From contig NZ_CAOJCN010000012.1 of NCBI RefSeq assembly GCF_948329515.1, forward strand, positions 1-64,000: a stretch of DNA of 64,000 bases. Direction: 5' to 3'. Below, one piece after another: positions 1-9,479 of the stretch. The first letter of the stretch is position 1, and each line of letters opens with the position of its first letter. The notes beneath the pieces are model-generated. The model was not told the origin of the DNA. It worked only from the letters and a program-made list of their open reading frames with translations, and searched no databases. A program made the position numbers and the translations under genes. Origin of the DNA: Cohnella rhizoplanae. GTDB taxonomy: Bacteria; Bacillota; Bacilli; Paenibacillales; Paenibacillaceae.

Positions 1-521
1 TTGTTGTTGTTTCCGTTGCCCTGCTGCGAACCGATCTCGACGACGATCTTCTTCTGCACCTCATGCATCGTCGCGCGCAGCTCGGGATCGAGCGTTTTGA
101 CGCTGACCAGCTTGATCTCGGCGCTGCCGGAGGCATTCGCCTCCAGGGTGAAGCCGGCCAGCGGGAGCGCGCCGCTCTCTCCGGCGGACTGGCCGGTCTT
201 CGTCGATCCGTAGCGCAGCGTATAGCCCTCTTGGCGATACACCGACATACCGCCCGGCAGGTAATCCCTCGCCTTCGCGCTCGCGAAGGCAACGCCGGAG
301 GGCAGCTCGAGCGTCAGCTCATAAGCGTACAATCGATCGAGATTCAATCCATCGACGGTTACGACGAAGCTGTCGCCTACCCTGACCGAAGCGACGTTCG
401 ATCGAATGTCGAAGGCGGTTTGCCCCGCTGCGGCGCCCGCGCTTGGCATCCCCGCGGCCGAACTTATCAAGCAGATGAAGAGCAGCATGGCTGTCGCGCG
501 CCTATACAAGTCGTTTTTCAA
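1..521 (-). CDS. Secreted cohesin-domain protein, N-terminal part (cut by window edge)
   Basis: An open frame runs from a TTG codon at 521 off the left edge of the window, with 173 codons visible. A clear AGGAGG ribosome-binding site lies 7 nt upstream, which decides the non-ATG start. The N-terminus is a signal peptide (basic start, hydrophobic stretch, Ala-rich cleavage region near residue 30). Residues about 35-165 look like a cohesin-type beta-sandwich and resemble the first domain of the SLH protein at 26101-27903. The visible part ends in an Asn/Gly-rich linker. It lies 40 bp downstream of, and on the same strand as, the dockerin-bearing lyase 562-5835, so the two are probably co-transcribed. 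By analogy with the other pair, an SLH wall anchor is expected beyond the edge; that part is inference. Confidence 0.8.
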   Translation of the reverse strand, partial: MKNDLYRRATAMLLFICLISSAAGMPSAGAAAGQTAFDIRSNVASVRVGDSFVVTVDGLNLDRLYAYELTLELPSGVAFASAKARDYLPGGMSVYRQEGYTLRYGSTKTGQSAGESGALPLAGFTLEANASGSAEIKLVSVKTLDPELRATMHEVQKKIVVEIGSQQGNGNNN

Positions 522-561
522 TGGGGTTCCTCCTGGATGCTGGATTCTCTTGCGTACCGCA

Positions 562-3500
562 TTATCCGATAATCCGGAAGGCGATGAAGGCCAAGTCCTC
601 GATATCGACGCCGCCGTCTCCATTGATGTCCGCACGCTTCGCGGCGGTCCAATCGGAGCCGGATGCGTCTTTTCCGTAATAGGTCGATACCTGGACGAAG
701 TCGGCGATATTGAACGACGGGTTATCGTCCATGTTGCCGGTCGTCGCCGTAATGCGATGGGATTCGAACGCCGCGATCGCCGCCGACAAGTTCGTTCTCG
801 CCGCTTGCACCTGAGCCTCGTCGGCATCGGCCTGGTTAAATACCGCTTTGGCAGCGTCGATGGCCGAGGTGAGCGCCGACTTCAACCCGGCCAGCATAGC
901 GTTGAAAAAGGTCCCTTCGGACGTGCCGGCGACAGCCTCGTCGCGCGTCGCCTCCGCCTGCGCGATCAACTCTCCGAGCGACGCTCGCTCCGAGATGCTC
1001 ACTTGCGCCGTACTGCCAGCCAGCGACGTGATCTCGCCGGATGCCGAGGACGCGGACACGGCTGACGTCGTGAAGCTCGCCGGCCCGGAGGAAGCATCCG
1101 CCTTCGCCAGGAAGCGGAGCGTCAGGAAGGGGGCGTCTGCCGGCAGCATGCCGGTTCCGATTCGGCCGGACAGAATTCGCAGCGCGCCCGCCGCCGCATC
1201 GTTCGTGACGATAACCGCCTGCTGCCCGTAATCCTTGGCATATCCCGTGTACGTGAATCTAGCCGGATCGTAAGACAGCGTCAGATCTACGCCGGCCGCC
1301 GGTTCGGCCTCATCCAGCGCCAGCTGGACGTCGAGCGGCTGACCGGGCGCTAAGGAGCTTGCGCTCGCCGACGCCTTTAAGGCCGGCTCGGCGGCGGCAT
1401 CGGTCTTTTTCAAGCCGATCCAATCGAGATTGGACGCCCCGACGACGTTCCACATCTTAAGCGTCACCGGTCCGGCGGGCAGGTAGGTGCCCGCATGTAT
1501 CGTCGCCGCTCTCCACTCCTCCGGGGTAGTCCCCCAGCTCGGCGTGCTCGGTATTTCCGCCGAGAAAAGGTCCGGTCCCAGCTGAATCAGGCGCTTCATT
1601 GGAGCGCCGCTAAGCTCCCATCCTCCTACGTATTTCATCGCGACATCGTAGTTGCCGGCTTCGGGCACGTTCAGCTGCCACGTAATCGTCTGGCCCGGAT
1701 TGCTCCAGCCGCTGACGCCAACCCCGCCGGAGAGGAAGCTGCGCGTATTATACGTCGTGACCCCGCTATCCGCGCTGCCGAAGCTTTCCGCTTCCGCGAA
1801 GATGTCCAGACCTGCCTTGACGGCATCGAATTCGGCCGACTGATCCATTGGAGTGGCCGCGCCCGAGCCCGCGCTGCGCAGCTTAAGCGCGCCTGTCGGG
1901 TTAGGCACGATAATCTTGGCATTCGCGCCTATGAACATGGCGGGCTTGATGCCGCCGCTACCCTCGAAAACGATCCCGGCCGGCGCTTCGAGCACCTCGT
2001 ACAAACCTGCCGGATTGGATAAAGTGCCCCAGGCCGCCGCGCCGCCGTGCCCATCCCCGTAGACGGATAGCGCGACCGTAGCCGGCACACCGTTTATTTC
2101 GACCGGATATGAGATCGGAGCGAGCGGGGCAGGAGCCGGAATATCGCTTAATAGAAGCTGATGCTGTCCAGGCTCGACGTTCAACGTTATCAGACTGCCC
2201 GCCGTATCCCAATGCACGCCTCGCGCGTATACGGCCTCCGTTACGCTTCCGCCTTGCGGAAGGCTGCGGTACTTTTCGTCGAGTACGGTTGTAACGCCGG
2301 GCTTCAGCAAGCTGACCTGCGAACCCTGCGTTCCGGCGATGGACAGCTCGTCGCCGGAGAGCGCGACGGTCGCCTGCCGCGTGCTGCTAATCCGCGTCTC
2401 TCCGTTCACGGTCAGCTCGGTGCCGCCTACCAATAGAACGGAATCGCCTTTGACCGTAGCCGCGATGCCGTCGAATCGAACGTTGTCCTCGGTAACAACG
2501 GAGCCGCTCAGGGCAGTGCGCACATAAACATTCGTGCCGTCGGCGAACCGGAGCTTCCGGTACGTATCGTGCTCCTCGGCGACGATATTCTGCGGCGTGG
2601 AACCGACCTCGTAGGGTACGTAGGTGGACACGATCGTCGCGGTATCCGTTTCGGGCGTTTTAAATCCGCCATGAACCCGTTTCCTGCCGATATACGGAGC
2701 AGCTTCGGGATTATACTCCGCGCCGTCGGCTCCGATATACTTGTCGGTTACCGGAATTTCACTTAAACCCGGGTAGTACAGATTGACTTTTAAAGCAGCC
2801 TGATTCTTCACGATCGTCGCGCTGTTATGCGCTTCGTCCAGACTTAAGCTTTTGTCGGCGTGAAGCCAATATTCGAAGCTCGAGCCGCCGGGCTCGCGCG
2901 CGTCCAGATTATCGACGACCACAAAGGCGCCCGGCTTGACGTAGATAACGCTGCGCTGCGCCAGGTCGAGGCCGGCGTTGCTTCCGGCATTGTACGCCGC
3001 CGTCGCGTCGCCGACCGCCGCGTCGAACTCTTTATTCGTGGCGAAGCCCGTAATTTGACCGGAGGCGCTCATATCGTTTGTGTTCTGGCCCTTTTTTCCA
3101 TCGTACGTAATCGCATTATGGGAAAAGGTTTGCTTGGCAAATTTCGTATAGTGATCGCTGGCATACGCGTCGTAGAACCCGCCTTCGACCGTAAGTTCTT
3201 CGCCGAAGGCTTTGATGATGAGGCTGTTCTGATCCGCTTGACTGTGATTGAAGCTGCCGAACGGACTGGACTTGATAAAGAGGGAGATGCGCTTGGGATC
3301 GACGAGGCTCGAGTGCATCGCCACCGTTCCGATCTGCTCGAAATATTTGGCCGTCGGCAGCTCCACGGGAGGACGAGCCGGCAAGTTTCCGTCTTCGTAT
3401 AAGTAGGTCATGAAGTTGTCAATATCGTATAGGTACTGCTGCGCGTACCATTGCATCACCTGGTCTTGCTGCATTTGCGCGTTGCGCATGACGGTGGCGG

Positions 3501-5835
3501 AGACGTAATTCCGGGAGATGCCGTCGTTGCCGTTGCCGAACGCGCCGCCTAGCTGGCCGGGCGGCAGCATGTACATCGCGTAAGAGGACTCGTTGCGGAA
3601 ATAGGCTTTCTTATAAGCGTTAAAGCCCGTCGCCGCATAGAGCGTATCCAGGAATTGCTTGCCGGACATGGAGGACCACTGCCAATAGCCTTCGCCGTTG
3701 CCCCAGCCGCCGTCCTCGCCGCCCCATACCGGAGATAAATTCATGTATGCAGGCACGATTTGATTGAACCATTGCTGCGCTTTTTGCGACACGACGATGC
3801 CGTTAATATCGACGTCGTCATGCAGCAAGGAAGTCGCGATGATGCCCAGGTAGCCGTTGACCGTCCAGCCGTGCGAGTCGTAGGGGAAGCTCGTAATCGG
3901 GGTCGCGCTTTCCAAGACGTGATCGGCGATCGTCTGCGCGCGGTCCAGCACCATCGTTAATACCGTTTTCCTTTGCTCGGCATCGAGGAGATCGTAAATC
4001 CAGTCATAAGCCATTGCGCTCGTAAGCGCGATGTCTCGATGCACCTGGTCGTTGCCGCCTGCCGCGTTATCATATTGGGTAGGGCCTTCCTGGGTTCTCC
4101 AGGTAGAGACGTGAAGGAGCCGTTCCTTGGCGAACTCGCCATATACGGGATCGCCGGTAATCAAGTAAACGAAGGCGGCGTTGACCATCGGAGCGGTTAC
4201 CTTTTGAGTTTGGCTGAGCACGGTCGGACCGTTTGCCGTTTTTACCGGTTCGCCAGGCAGGGTATGGTCGCCTGTATTGATGATGGATTTAATCCGGTCG
4301 AACGTTTTTTTGCCTGCCCCGTCTTTTCTGGCGCGGAACTCGGCAAGCGTGTCGGCAGTCGTCAGCACGCGGGGATGCGATTCAGGCACGTTCGCGATGA
4401 GCTCGGTGATGGACGGTACCGGGAAGGGTACGGAATTCGCATCGATCCTGAACTGGCGGACATCGCTCCAATTCGACCAGCCCGCCGTCTTATGGAACCG
4501 GACTCTCCAGAAGTAGGATTGACCGCCAGCGAACGTGTCGGGGAAATTGTAGTAGTTGATCGCGATATCGTTTTTCTCATACTGAACGTTTTCGAAGCCG
4601 CTGTCTGTCGCCACCTGCAGCTCGTAAAGATCGGCGCCCGAGATGGCAGGCCAGCCGAAATCCGGGGGATTCTGCGTCGTGACGAGATGGTCGATCGGTT
4701 GAAAATGCCGCGTGTACGCCGGATTCAGGTCGGTGGGCCACGCCAGTGAACCATTCGGCGGAGGCGTCATGGTCGGCGTAGCGGTCGGCGTCGCAGTCGG
4801 CGTCGGACCGGGAGTCGTATCCGCGGCCGTCAGTTTCGCCTGATCGAAATACAGATCCGCCGTACCTGCCCCGGACGTAGACAATTCCACCTGCACGCCA
4901 GTCGTCCCTGCAGGGGGCTCGGCCGTTAAGGTTAAGGCTTCCCAGCTGCCGGTACCCGCGGTCTGCGCTTCGGCGAATTGCTGGCCGGACGAGCCTAGAA
5001 AGTGGAGGATCAAGCTGCCGCCTCCGGACAAGGCTTTCGCATTTACGGAAGCCGTATAGGCCTTGCCGGATACGACTGGCGCTGCCGGGCTTTTTACGCT
5101 GTAAGCGTCCGTAGCGGAAGCATCCAGCAAATGCAGCGATTTATTGCCATGCGTGGCATAGACGCTGCCCGTCGCCGAAGCGATGCTGGACGGGATGCCG
5201 CGGTCGATTGCGGTCCAACCGGTCGGCCTTGCGCCCGTTACTTCCTCAAAGCTCGGGTTCAGCAGCAGATCCGTCGTTTTCAGCGATGCCTCATCTACAT
5301 AGACGGTGCCGGTTCCGGCGCTGCTTGGGATGACGACAATCATTTGCAAATAGGCGGTATCCGCCGGCGGCGTTGCGTTAGCCTGAATGGTTTGCCATTG
5401 AACGCCGGCTGCGTGCGGGGTCGCTTTTTGCGCGCTTGAATTAAGATTGGCATCGAAATATCTGATAATCATGGAAAGGCCGCCGGTTTCGATTTTCGCT
5501 TGGATACTGGCCGTATATGAAGCGCCGGGGGAATAAGGAATCAACGGACTTTGTATGCCGCCCGCGTTATTGAATATCTTGACGCTGCGCGTCCCTTCCG
5601 TTGCTTGATCCGTGGTGGATTCCACGCTGATGGCCGCGTTAAACTTGGACCAACCTGCCGGCATGCTGCCGGACACCTGTTCGAATCCCGGATTAGGCAG
5701 CAGTTCGGGTCCAAGGACCGGATTCGATCCGGCCGCGCTTGCGAAGGGAGAGGAGAATAAACTTAGAAGCAGATTTAATCCCATTATGAATACAAGAAAA
5801 ATAGACGTTTTACGCCGAATCGTTCGGATGTTCAA
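562..5835 (-). CDS. Secreted multimodular heparinase II/III-family polysaccharide lyase with cohesin, FIVAR and dockerin
   Basis: 1757 aa from a TTG start preceded by TAGGAGG. Order of modules: signal peptide (1-35); two CBM4/9-like jelly-roll modules (about 40-187 and 188-337); a Thr-Pro linker (about 340-362); a DUF4962/Fn3-like domain (363-470); the alpha-toroid and beta-sheet lyase core (about 475-1220) with the motifs DSHGW (near 650) and HSQADQNS (near 863) that are typical of the family; a CBM6/35-like module (about 1344-1470); a cohesin-like module (about 1480-1605); a FIVAR three-helix module (about 1608-1685); and a dockerin (about 1690-1757). The dockerin has one degenerate and one good calcium loop (DINGDGGVD). 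The enzyme should cleave an acidic, uronate-containing polysaccharide outside the cell by beta-elimination; the exact substrate cannot be read from sequence. Its neighbour 1-521 is a likely anchoring partner. Confidence 0.9.
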   Translation of the reverse strand: MNIRTIRRKTSIFLVFIMGLNLLLSLFSSPFASAAGSNPVLGPELLPNPGFEQVSGSMPAGWSKFNAAISVESTTDQATEGTRSVKIFNNAGGIQSPLIPYSPGASYTASIQAKIETGGLSMIIRYFDANLNSSAQKATPHAAGVQWQTIQANATPPADTAYLQMIVVIPSSAGTGTVYVDEASLKTTDLLLNPSFEEVTGARPTGWTAIDRGIPSSIASATGSVYATHGNKSLHLLDASATDAYSVKSPAAPVVSGKAYTASVNAKALSGGGSLILHFLGSSGQQFAEAQTAGTGSWEALTLTAEPPAGTTGVQVELSTSGAGTADLYFDQAKLTAADTTPGPTPTATPTATPTMTPPPNGSLAWPTDLNPAYTRHFQPIDHLVTTQNPPDFGWPAISGADLYELQVATDSGFENVQYEKNDIAINYYNFPDTFAGGQSYFWRVRFHKTAGWSNWSDVRQFRIDANSVPFPVPSITELIANVPESHPRVLTTADTLAEFRARKDGAGKKTFDRIKSIINTGDHTLPGEPVKTANGPTVLSQTQKVTAPMVNAAFVYLITGDPVYGEFAKERLLHVSTWRTQEGPTQYDNAAGGNDQVHRDIALTSAMAYDWIYDLLDAEQRKTVLTMVLDRAQTIADHVLESATPITSFPYDSHGWTVNGYLGIIATSLLHDDVDINGIVVSQKAQQWFNQIVPAYMNLSPVWGGEDGGWGNGEGYWQWSSMSGKQFLDTLYAATGFNAYKKAYFRNESSYAMYMLPPGQLGGAFGNGNDGISRNYVSATVMRNAQMQQDQVMQWYAQQYLYDIDNFMTYLYEDGNLPARPPVELPTAKYFEQIGTVAMHSSLVDPKRISLFIKSSPFGSFNHSQADQNSLIIKAFGEELTVEGGFYDAYASDHYTKFAKQTFSHNAITYDGKKGQNTNDMSASGQITGFATNKEFDAAVGDATAAYNAGSNAGLDLAQRSVIYVKPGAFVVVDNLDAREPGGSSFEYWLHADKSLSLDEAHNSATIVKNQAALKVNLYYPGLSEIPVTDKYIGADGAEYNPEAAPYIGRKRVHGGFKTPETDTATIVSTYVPYEVGSTPQNIVAEEHDTYRKLRFADGTNVYVRTALSGSVVTEDNVRFDGIAATVKGDSVLLVGGTELTVNGETRISSTRQATVALSGDELSIAGTQGSQVSLLKPGVTTVLDEKYRSLPQGGSVTEAVYARGVHWDTAGSLITLNVEPGQHQLLLSDIPAPAPLAPISYPVEINGVPATVALSVYGDGHGGAAAWGTLSNPAGLYEVLEAPAGIVFEGSGGIKPAMFIGANAKIIVPNPTGALKLRSAGSGAATPMDQSAEFDAVKAGLDIFAEAESFGSADSGVTTYNTRSFLSGGVGVSGWSNPGQTITWQLNVPEAGNYDVAMKYVGGWELSGAPMKRLIQLGPDLFSAEIPSTPSWGTTPEEWRAATIHAGTYLPAGPVTLKMWNVVGASNLDWIGLKKTDAAAEPALKASASASSLAPGQPLDVQLALDEAEPAAGVDLTLSYDPARFTYTGYAKDYGQQAVIVTNDAAAGALRILSGRIGTGMLPADAPFLTLRFLAKADASSGPASFTTSAVSASSASGEITSLAGSTAQVSISERASLGELIAQAEATRDEAVAGTSEGTFFNAMLAGLKSALTSAIDAAKAVFNQADADEAQVQAARTNLSAAIAAFESHRITATTGNMDDNPSFNIADFVQVSTYYGKDASGSDWTAAKRADINGDGGVDIEDLAFIAFRIIG

Positions 5836-5891
5836 AGGGTTAGCCTCCTATTTTTCAAATGGCTGCAGGTACGAATCCGATGAAAAGTCAC
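5832..5891 (-). CDS. Possible 19-aa leader peptide, stop-start overlapped with the lyase gene
   Basis: A GTG codon at 5891 is preceded by AGGAGGTGA, a near-perfect Shine-Dalgarno sequence at good spacing. The frame (MTFHRIRTCSHLKNRRLTL) ends in a TGA that overlaps the TTG start of the lyase as TTGA. This is the arrangement expected for translational coupling or leader-peptide control. The peptide is basic and has no recognised family. The frame is short enough to be chance, but the strength of the ribosome-binding site, which no other start codon uses, argues for translation. Confidence 0.45.
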   Translation of the reverse strand: MTFHRIRTCSHLKNRRLTL

Positions 5892-6274
5892 CTTCACCTC
5901 CTAATACTAGGATCCAGGCTTAGAAGCGCTCGTTGCCCAATGCGATCATCAGGAAGTATGTATCCGCTTTCAAATAGGTGGCGTCTCCTGATAAGAGCAT
6001 CATAAGATTGCGTGCGGGTGCGGTAAATCATCGATACTTACGGTCCTGCAATTCCTCTCATATTTTCTGATAAAAGTACCAGCTTTCGAAAAACGGACTA
6101 TTCGGCAAGAGAGGAGCTACGCCCCGGGATCATCCTGACTGGGCTTTTTTATAGATTTTGATCCTTTTTCGAGGAACTCGAAAGAAATTGCAACTAGCGC
6201 GATTACCGCTCATTTCCCGCAGATGCCCGTGCCTATATGATGTAGGTAGAGCAGAGAGACGGGAGAGGGGCGTT
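5892..6274. other. Intergenic control region between divergent lyase and GH106-like genes
   Basis: This stretch of about 380 bp separates two divergently read carbohydrate genes. It holds the leader Shine-Dalgarno sequence and the cre-like site on the lyase side. Close to the glycosidase there is a possible -10 (TATGAT at 6236-6241) with only a weak -35 (TTTCCC at 6213-6218). No RNA gene or convincing terminator was recognised. Confidence 0.6.
5959..5973 (-). promoter_or_regulatory. Catabolite-responsive element (cre) candidate
   Basis: The minus strand reads TTGAAAGCGGATACA, which satisfies every position of the Bacillus CcpA consensus WTGNAARCGNWWWCA. It lies about 125 bp upstream of the lyase start and in front of its leader ORF, so CcpA bound here could repress or roadblock lyase transcription when a preferred sugar is present. 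Confidence 0.6.
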
Positions 6275-9200
6275 GTGTTCAACATGAAAAAAAGACCAGA
6301 TTCGCAAGAGGGTAACGCCGGATACGCGGAGCTGCGAGACAAGTGGGCCGAACCGCCCATGGCGAACCGTCCGGTACCGTTCTGGTCGTGGAACGGCGAC
6401 CTGGAGCAGGAAGAGCTGGATGCGCAGGTCGAGGGATTCAAGGCGCAAGGCATGGGCGGCTTCATGATGCACGTGCGCGAGGGACTCGAGACGCCGTATC
6501 TCGGCGATGCGTTCATGGACCGGATCAAAGACACCGTGGCCAAGGCGAAGGCGGAAGGCATGCACGCCTGGCTGTACGATGAGGATAAATATTCTTCGGG
6601 CATGGGCGGCGGCCTGGTAGGGCGAGCGGGCGGGGATGCCGTGCGCGCGAAGGCGCTATCGCTGACCGTCGCCCGCAGCTTGGACCAGGACGACGAGGTG
6701 CAGGCCGTATACGCCGCGGTCCTGGCGGGCGACGAGCTGCGCAGCTGCGCCAGACTGGCGGAGCCGGCGACCGCGGCGCAGCGGCCCCTTGCGGAAGACG
6801 AGGTCTATCTGATCCTGCGCCGCCATGTCGCCGCGCCTAACGAATGGTGCCACGGGGACACGTATCCGGACGCGTTGAATCCCGAGGCGGCCAGGCTGTT
6901 CCTCAAGACGACTTACGAGCGTTACAAGGAAGCGGTCGGAGAAGCGTTCGGGCGCACGATCCCGGCCATCTTCACCGACGAGCCGTCGATCCGGGGGTTC
7001 AACGAGGGCCTGAGCCGGCCGGATCTGACCTGGATCGCATGGTCCGACTTGCTGCCGGAGGCGTTTGCCGCGCGACACGGCTACGACATCTGGGATCGGC
7101 TGCCCTATTTTTTCTTCCGCGGCACGCATGCGGCGGCGCTGAGGCACGATTATTGGGCGACGGTGACGGAGCAGTTCACCGATGCCTATACGAGGCAGAT
7201 CGCCGACTGGTGCGCGGCGAACGGCATCGCGCTCGCGGGCCACTACTGCGAGGAGGGCAGCCTCATCGGCCAGACGCTCCACTGCGGCGCGGTCATGCCC
7301 CATTACCGATATCTCGACGTGCCGGGCATCGATACGCTGTGCGAGCAGACGGACGAGAGCCTGACGGTCAAGCAGATCTCGAGCGTCGCGAACCAGTACG
7401 GCAGAAAAAAGGTCATCACGGAAACGTACGGCGTGACGGGCTGGGGCCTGAACTTCGAGAGCCGCAAGTGGATCGGCGACTGGCAGTTCGCGCTGGGCGT
7501 AAACGTGCTGACGCACCATTTGGCCCTGTATACGCTTCGCGGCTGCCGGAAAAGGGATTATCCGCCGTCGTTTAATTACAACGCGAACTGGTGGCCGCAC
7601 AACCGGACGATCGAGGACTATTTCTCGCGTCTCGGCGCGGTGTTGAGCGAGGGCGCGGTACGTAGGGACGTGCTCGTCGTCCACCCCGCATCCTCGGTAT
7701 GGACGCAGCTCGGACGGAACGTGCAATCGGGGGAGTGGCGCAACCGGGCGGGGATTTCCGGGGAGCTGGAAGCCTACGACGCGGACTTTAACCGGATGGT
7801 GAGGCTGCTGCTCGGCGAGCACTACGACTTCGACCTCGGCGATGAGACGATCCTGCGCGAGACCGGGCGCGTGCGCGGCGCGCTGCTCGAGGTGGGTGCC
7901 GCCGGTTACCGCGTCGTCGTGCTGCCGGATCTGCGCAATCTCGCCCGTCCGACATTCGAGCTGCTGCTCGCTTATATGAACGCCGGGGGCGACCTGCTCT
8001 CTTACGGCAGCGCGCCGGCGATGCTGGACGGCAGAGAGGCCGCCGCCGAGCTGCGGGCGCTGATCGGCCATCCGCGTTACAATCCGCTGACCTCGATGGA
8101 CGATCTCCCGGCGGCGCTCGCGGCGCGGCTCCCTCGGCCCGTCAGTCTGCGCCGGGCGGACGGCGCGGAGGAGAAGCGCCTGCTCTGCATGCGGCGGGAG
8201 CTGCCGGATTGTACGGTTGTGTTTGCGGCGAACAACGACAGGGAGGCCGGCTGCGAAGCCGAGGTTCGCATCGAGGGTGTCGGTACGCTCGAACGCTGGG
8301 ATCCGCTGACGGGCGAAACGTACCGCGTGCCGTCCAGGCAAGAGGCGGGCTGCACCGTATTTCGGGAACGGTTCGGACCGACGGATTCCAAGCTGTACGT
8401 GCTGCGCCGGGCCGAGACCGTTACGGGGGCCGCGCCGCTCGATGATTCCGAATCCGTCTCATCGGCCGCCGCCGCCGCGTCAAAGGAGCCATGGAAGGTA
8501 TTCGCGCAGCCAACCGCATTTTCCCGGACCGCTCCCAACGCGCTCGTCCTCGACCGCTGTCAGTATCGGCTTGGCGGCGGGGATTGGTCGGAGACGATGG
8601 ACGTGTGGCAGGCGCAGCGCGAGCTGCGCGAGCGGCTCGGCATGCGGCAGGTGTATGCCAACGGCAAGCTCCAGCGGTATCACTGGGTTCGCGAGCCGCA
8701 TCCCGAGGACGGGGCGGAAGCATCGTTCCGCTTCACGTTTCATGTCGTAGATATTCCCGAGGAGGACACTCACCTGGCGTTCGAGCAGGCGGAGCGCTTC
8801 CGCTTCACGCTGAACGGCGAGCTTGTAGAAGCACGGCCGTCAGGCTGGTATCTGGACAAGAGCCTGCGGACCGTCACGCTGCCGCGGCTCGTCGCCGGGG
8901 ACAACGCGCTGATCGTCGATTGCGCCTATACCCACGACATGGAGCTGGAGGACGCCTTCCTGATCGGAAGCTTCGCGCTGGACGCGCATCGCAGTCTGGT
9001 GCGTGAGCCTGAGCGGCTAGCGCTTGGCGACTGGTGCCTTCAAGGCTACCCGCACTACTGCGGGAGCATGGTCTATCGATATGAATTTTCGGCGAATGCG
9101 AATCGGGCGGACCCGGCGCGGCTTTTCCTGAAAATGGGGACGTATGAAGCGGTCACGATCAAGCTGACGCTGAACGGTCTTCACGAGCGGGCGATTCCGT

Positions 9201-9448
9201 GGCGCGCGGCCGGGACGGTCGAGCTGACCGAGGGACTGGCGGACGGCGTCAACCGGCTCGAAGTCGAAGTCGCGGGCAGCCCCCGCAATCTGCTCGGCCC
9301 CCTGCACGAGGCGGAGACGGGCGCCGCATGGACCGACTGGTGGTCGTTCCGGCCGACGGGGGACGCGTATACGCCGTCGTACCAGCTGCTGCCCTACGGA
9401 CTGACGGGGCCGATCGAGCTATTCCTTGTCCCCAATACAGTTATTTAA
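6275..9448 (+). CDS. GH106-like glycoside hydrolase (alpha-L-rhamnosidase family)
   Basis: About 1057 aa with no signal peptide, so probably cytoplasmic and acting on imported oligosaccharides. The N-terminus carries the block PFWSWNGDL followed by GGFMMHVREGL and WLYDEDKYSSG, which is characteristic of GH106-type proteins. Acidic residues in IFTDEPSIRGF and GHYCEEGSL are candidate catalytic positions. The last 300 or so residues form beta-sandwich domains of the GH2 sugar-binding type. The GTG at 6275 lies 4 nt after GAGAGGGG. The ATG at 6284 (MKKRPDSQ) is a real alternative with longer spacing. A sensor-regulator gene follows within 32 bp, so the two are probably co-transcribed. Rhamnosidase activity is inferred from family only. 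Confidence 0.78.
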   Translation: MFNMKKRPDSQEGNAGYAELRDKWAEPPMANRPVPFWSWNGDLEQEELDAQVEGFKAQGMGGFMMHVREGLETPYLGDAFMDRIKDTVAKAKAEGMHAWLYDEDKYSSGMGGGLVGRAGGDAVRAKALSLTVARSLDQDDEVQAVYAAVLAGDELRSCARLAEPATAAQRPLAEDEVYLILRRHVAAPNEWCHGDTYPDALNPEAARLFLKTTYERYKEAVGEAFGRTIPAIFTDEPSIRGFNEGLSRPDLTWIAWSDLLPEAFAARHGYDIWDRLPYFFFRGTHAAALRHDYWATVTEQFTDAYTRQIADWCAANGIALAGHYCEEGSLIGQTLHCGAVMPHYRYLDVPGIDTLCEQTDESLTVKQISSVANQYGRKKVITETYGVTGWGLNFESRKWIGDWQFALGVNVLTHHLALYTLRGCRKRDYPPSFNYNANWWPHNRTIEDYFSRLGAVLSEGAVRRDVLVVHPASSVWTQLGRNVQSGEWRNRAGISGELEAYDADFNRMVRLLLGEHYDFDLGDETILRETGRVRGALLEVGAAGYRVVVLPDLRNLARPTFELLLAYMNAGGDLLSYGSAPAMLDGREAAAELRALIGHPRYNPLTSMDDLPAALAARLPRPVSLRRADGAEEKRLLCMRRELPDCTVVFAANNDREAGCEAEVRIEGVGTLERWDPLTGETYRVPSRQEAGCTVFRERFGPTDSKLYVLRRAETVTGAAPLDDSESVSSAAAAASKEPWKVFAQPTAFSRTAPNALVLDRCQYRLGGGDWSETMDVWQAQRELRERLGMRQVYANGKLQRYHWVREPHPEDGAEASFRFTFHVVDIPEEDTHLAFEQAERFRFTLNGELVEARPSGWYLDKSLRTVTLPRLVAGDNALIVDCAYTHDMELEDAFLIGSFALDAHRSLVREPERLALGDWCLQGYPHYCGSMVYRYEFSANANRADPARLFLKMGTYEAVTIKLTLNGLHERAIPWRAAGTVELTEGLADGVNRLEVEVAGSPRNLLGPLHEAETGAAWTDWWSFRPTGDAYTPSYQLLPYGLTGPIELFLVPNTVI

Positions 9449-9479
9449 TGGTACGATCAGAGGAAAAAGGAGGAAGCCC

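Noticed and set aside
5920..6003. Short minus-strand frame MMLLSGDATYLKADTYFLMI... between the lyase and GH106-like gene
   Set aside because: It reads like protein but has no ribosome-binding site, is only 27 codons long and contains the cre-like sequence. It may be a gene remnant or chance, and was not called.
6120..6156. Terminator with GCCC/GGGC stem and T-run before the GH106-like gene
   Set aside because: The possible stem is only four pairs with a long loop, and no plus-strand gene lies upstream.
5892..6274. Cyclic-di-GMP (GEMM) or other riboswitch in the lyase leader
   Set aside because: The conserved GEMM segments are absent and no other known class was recognised by eye.
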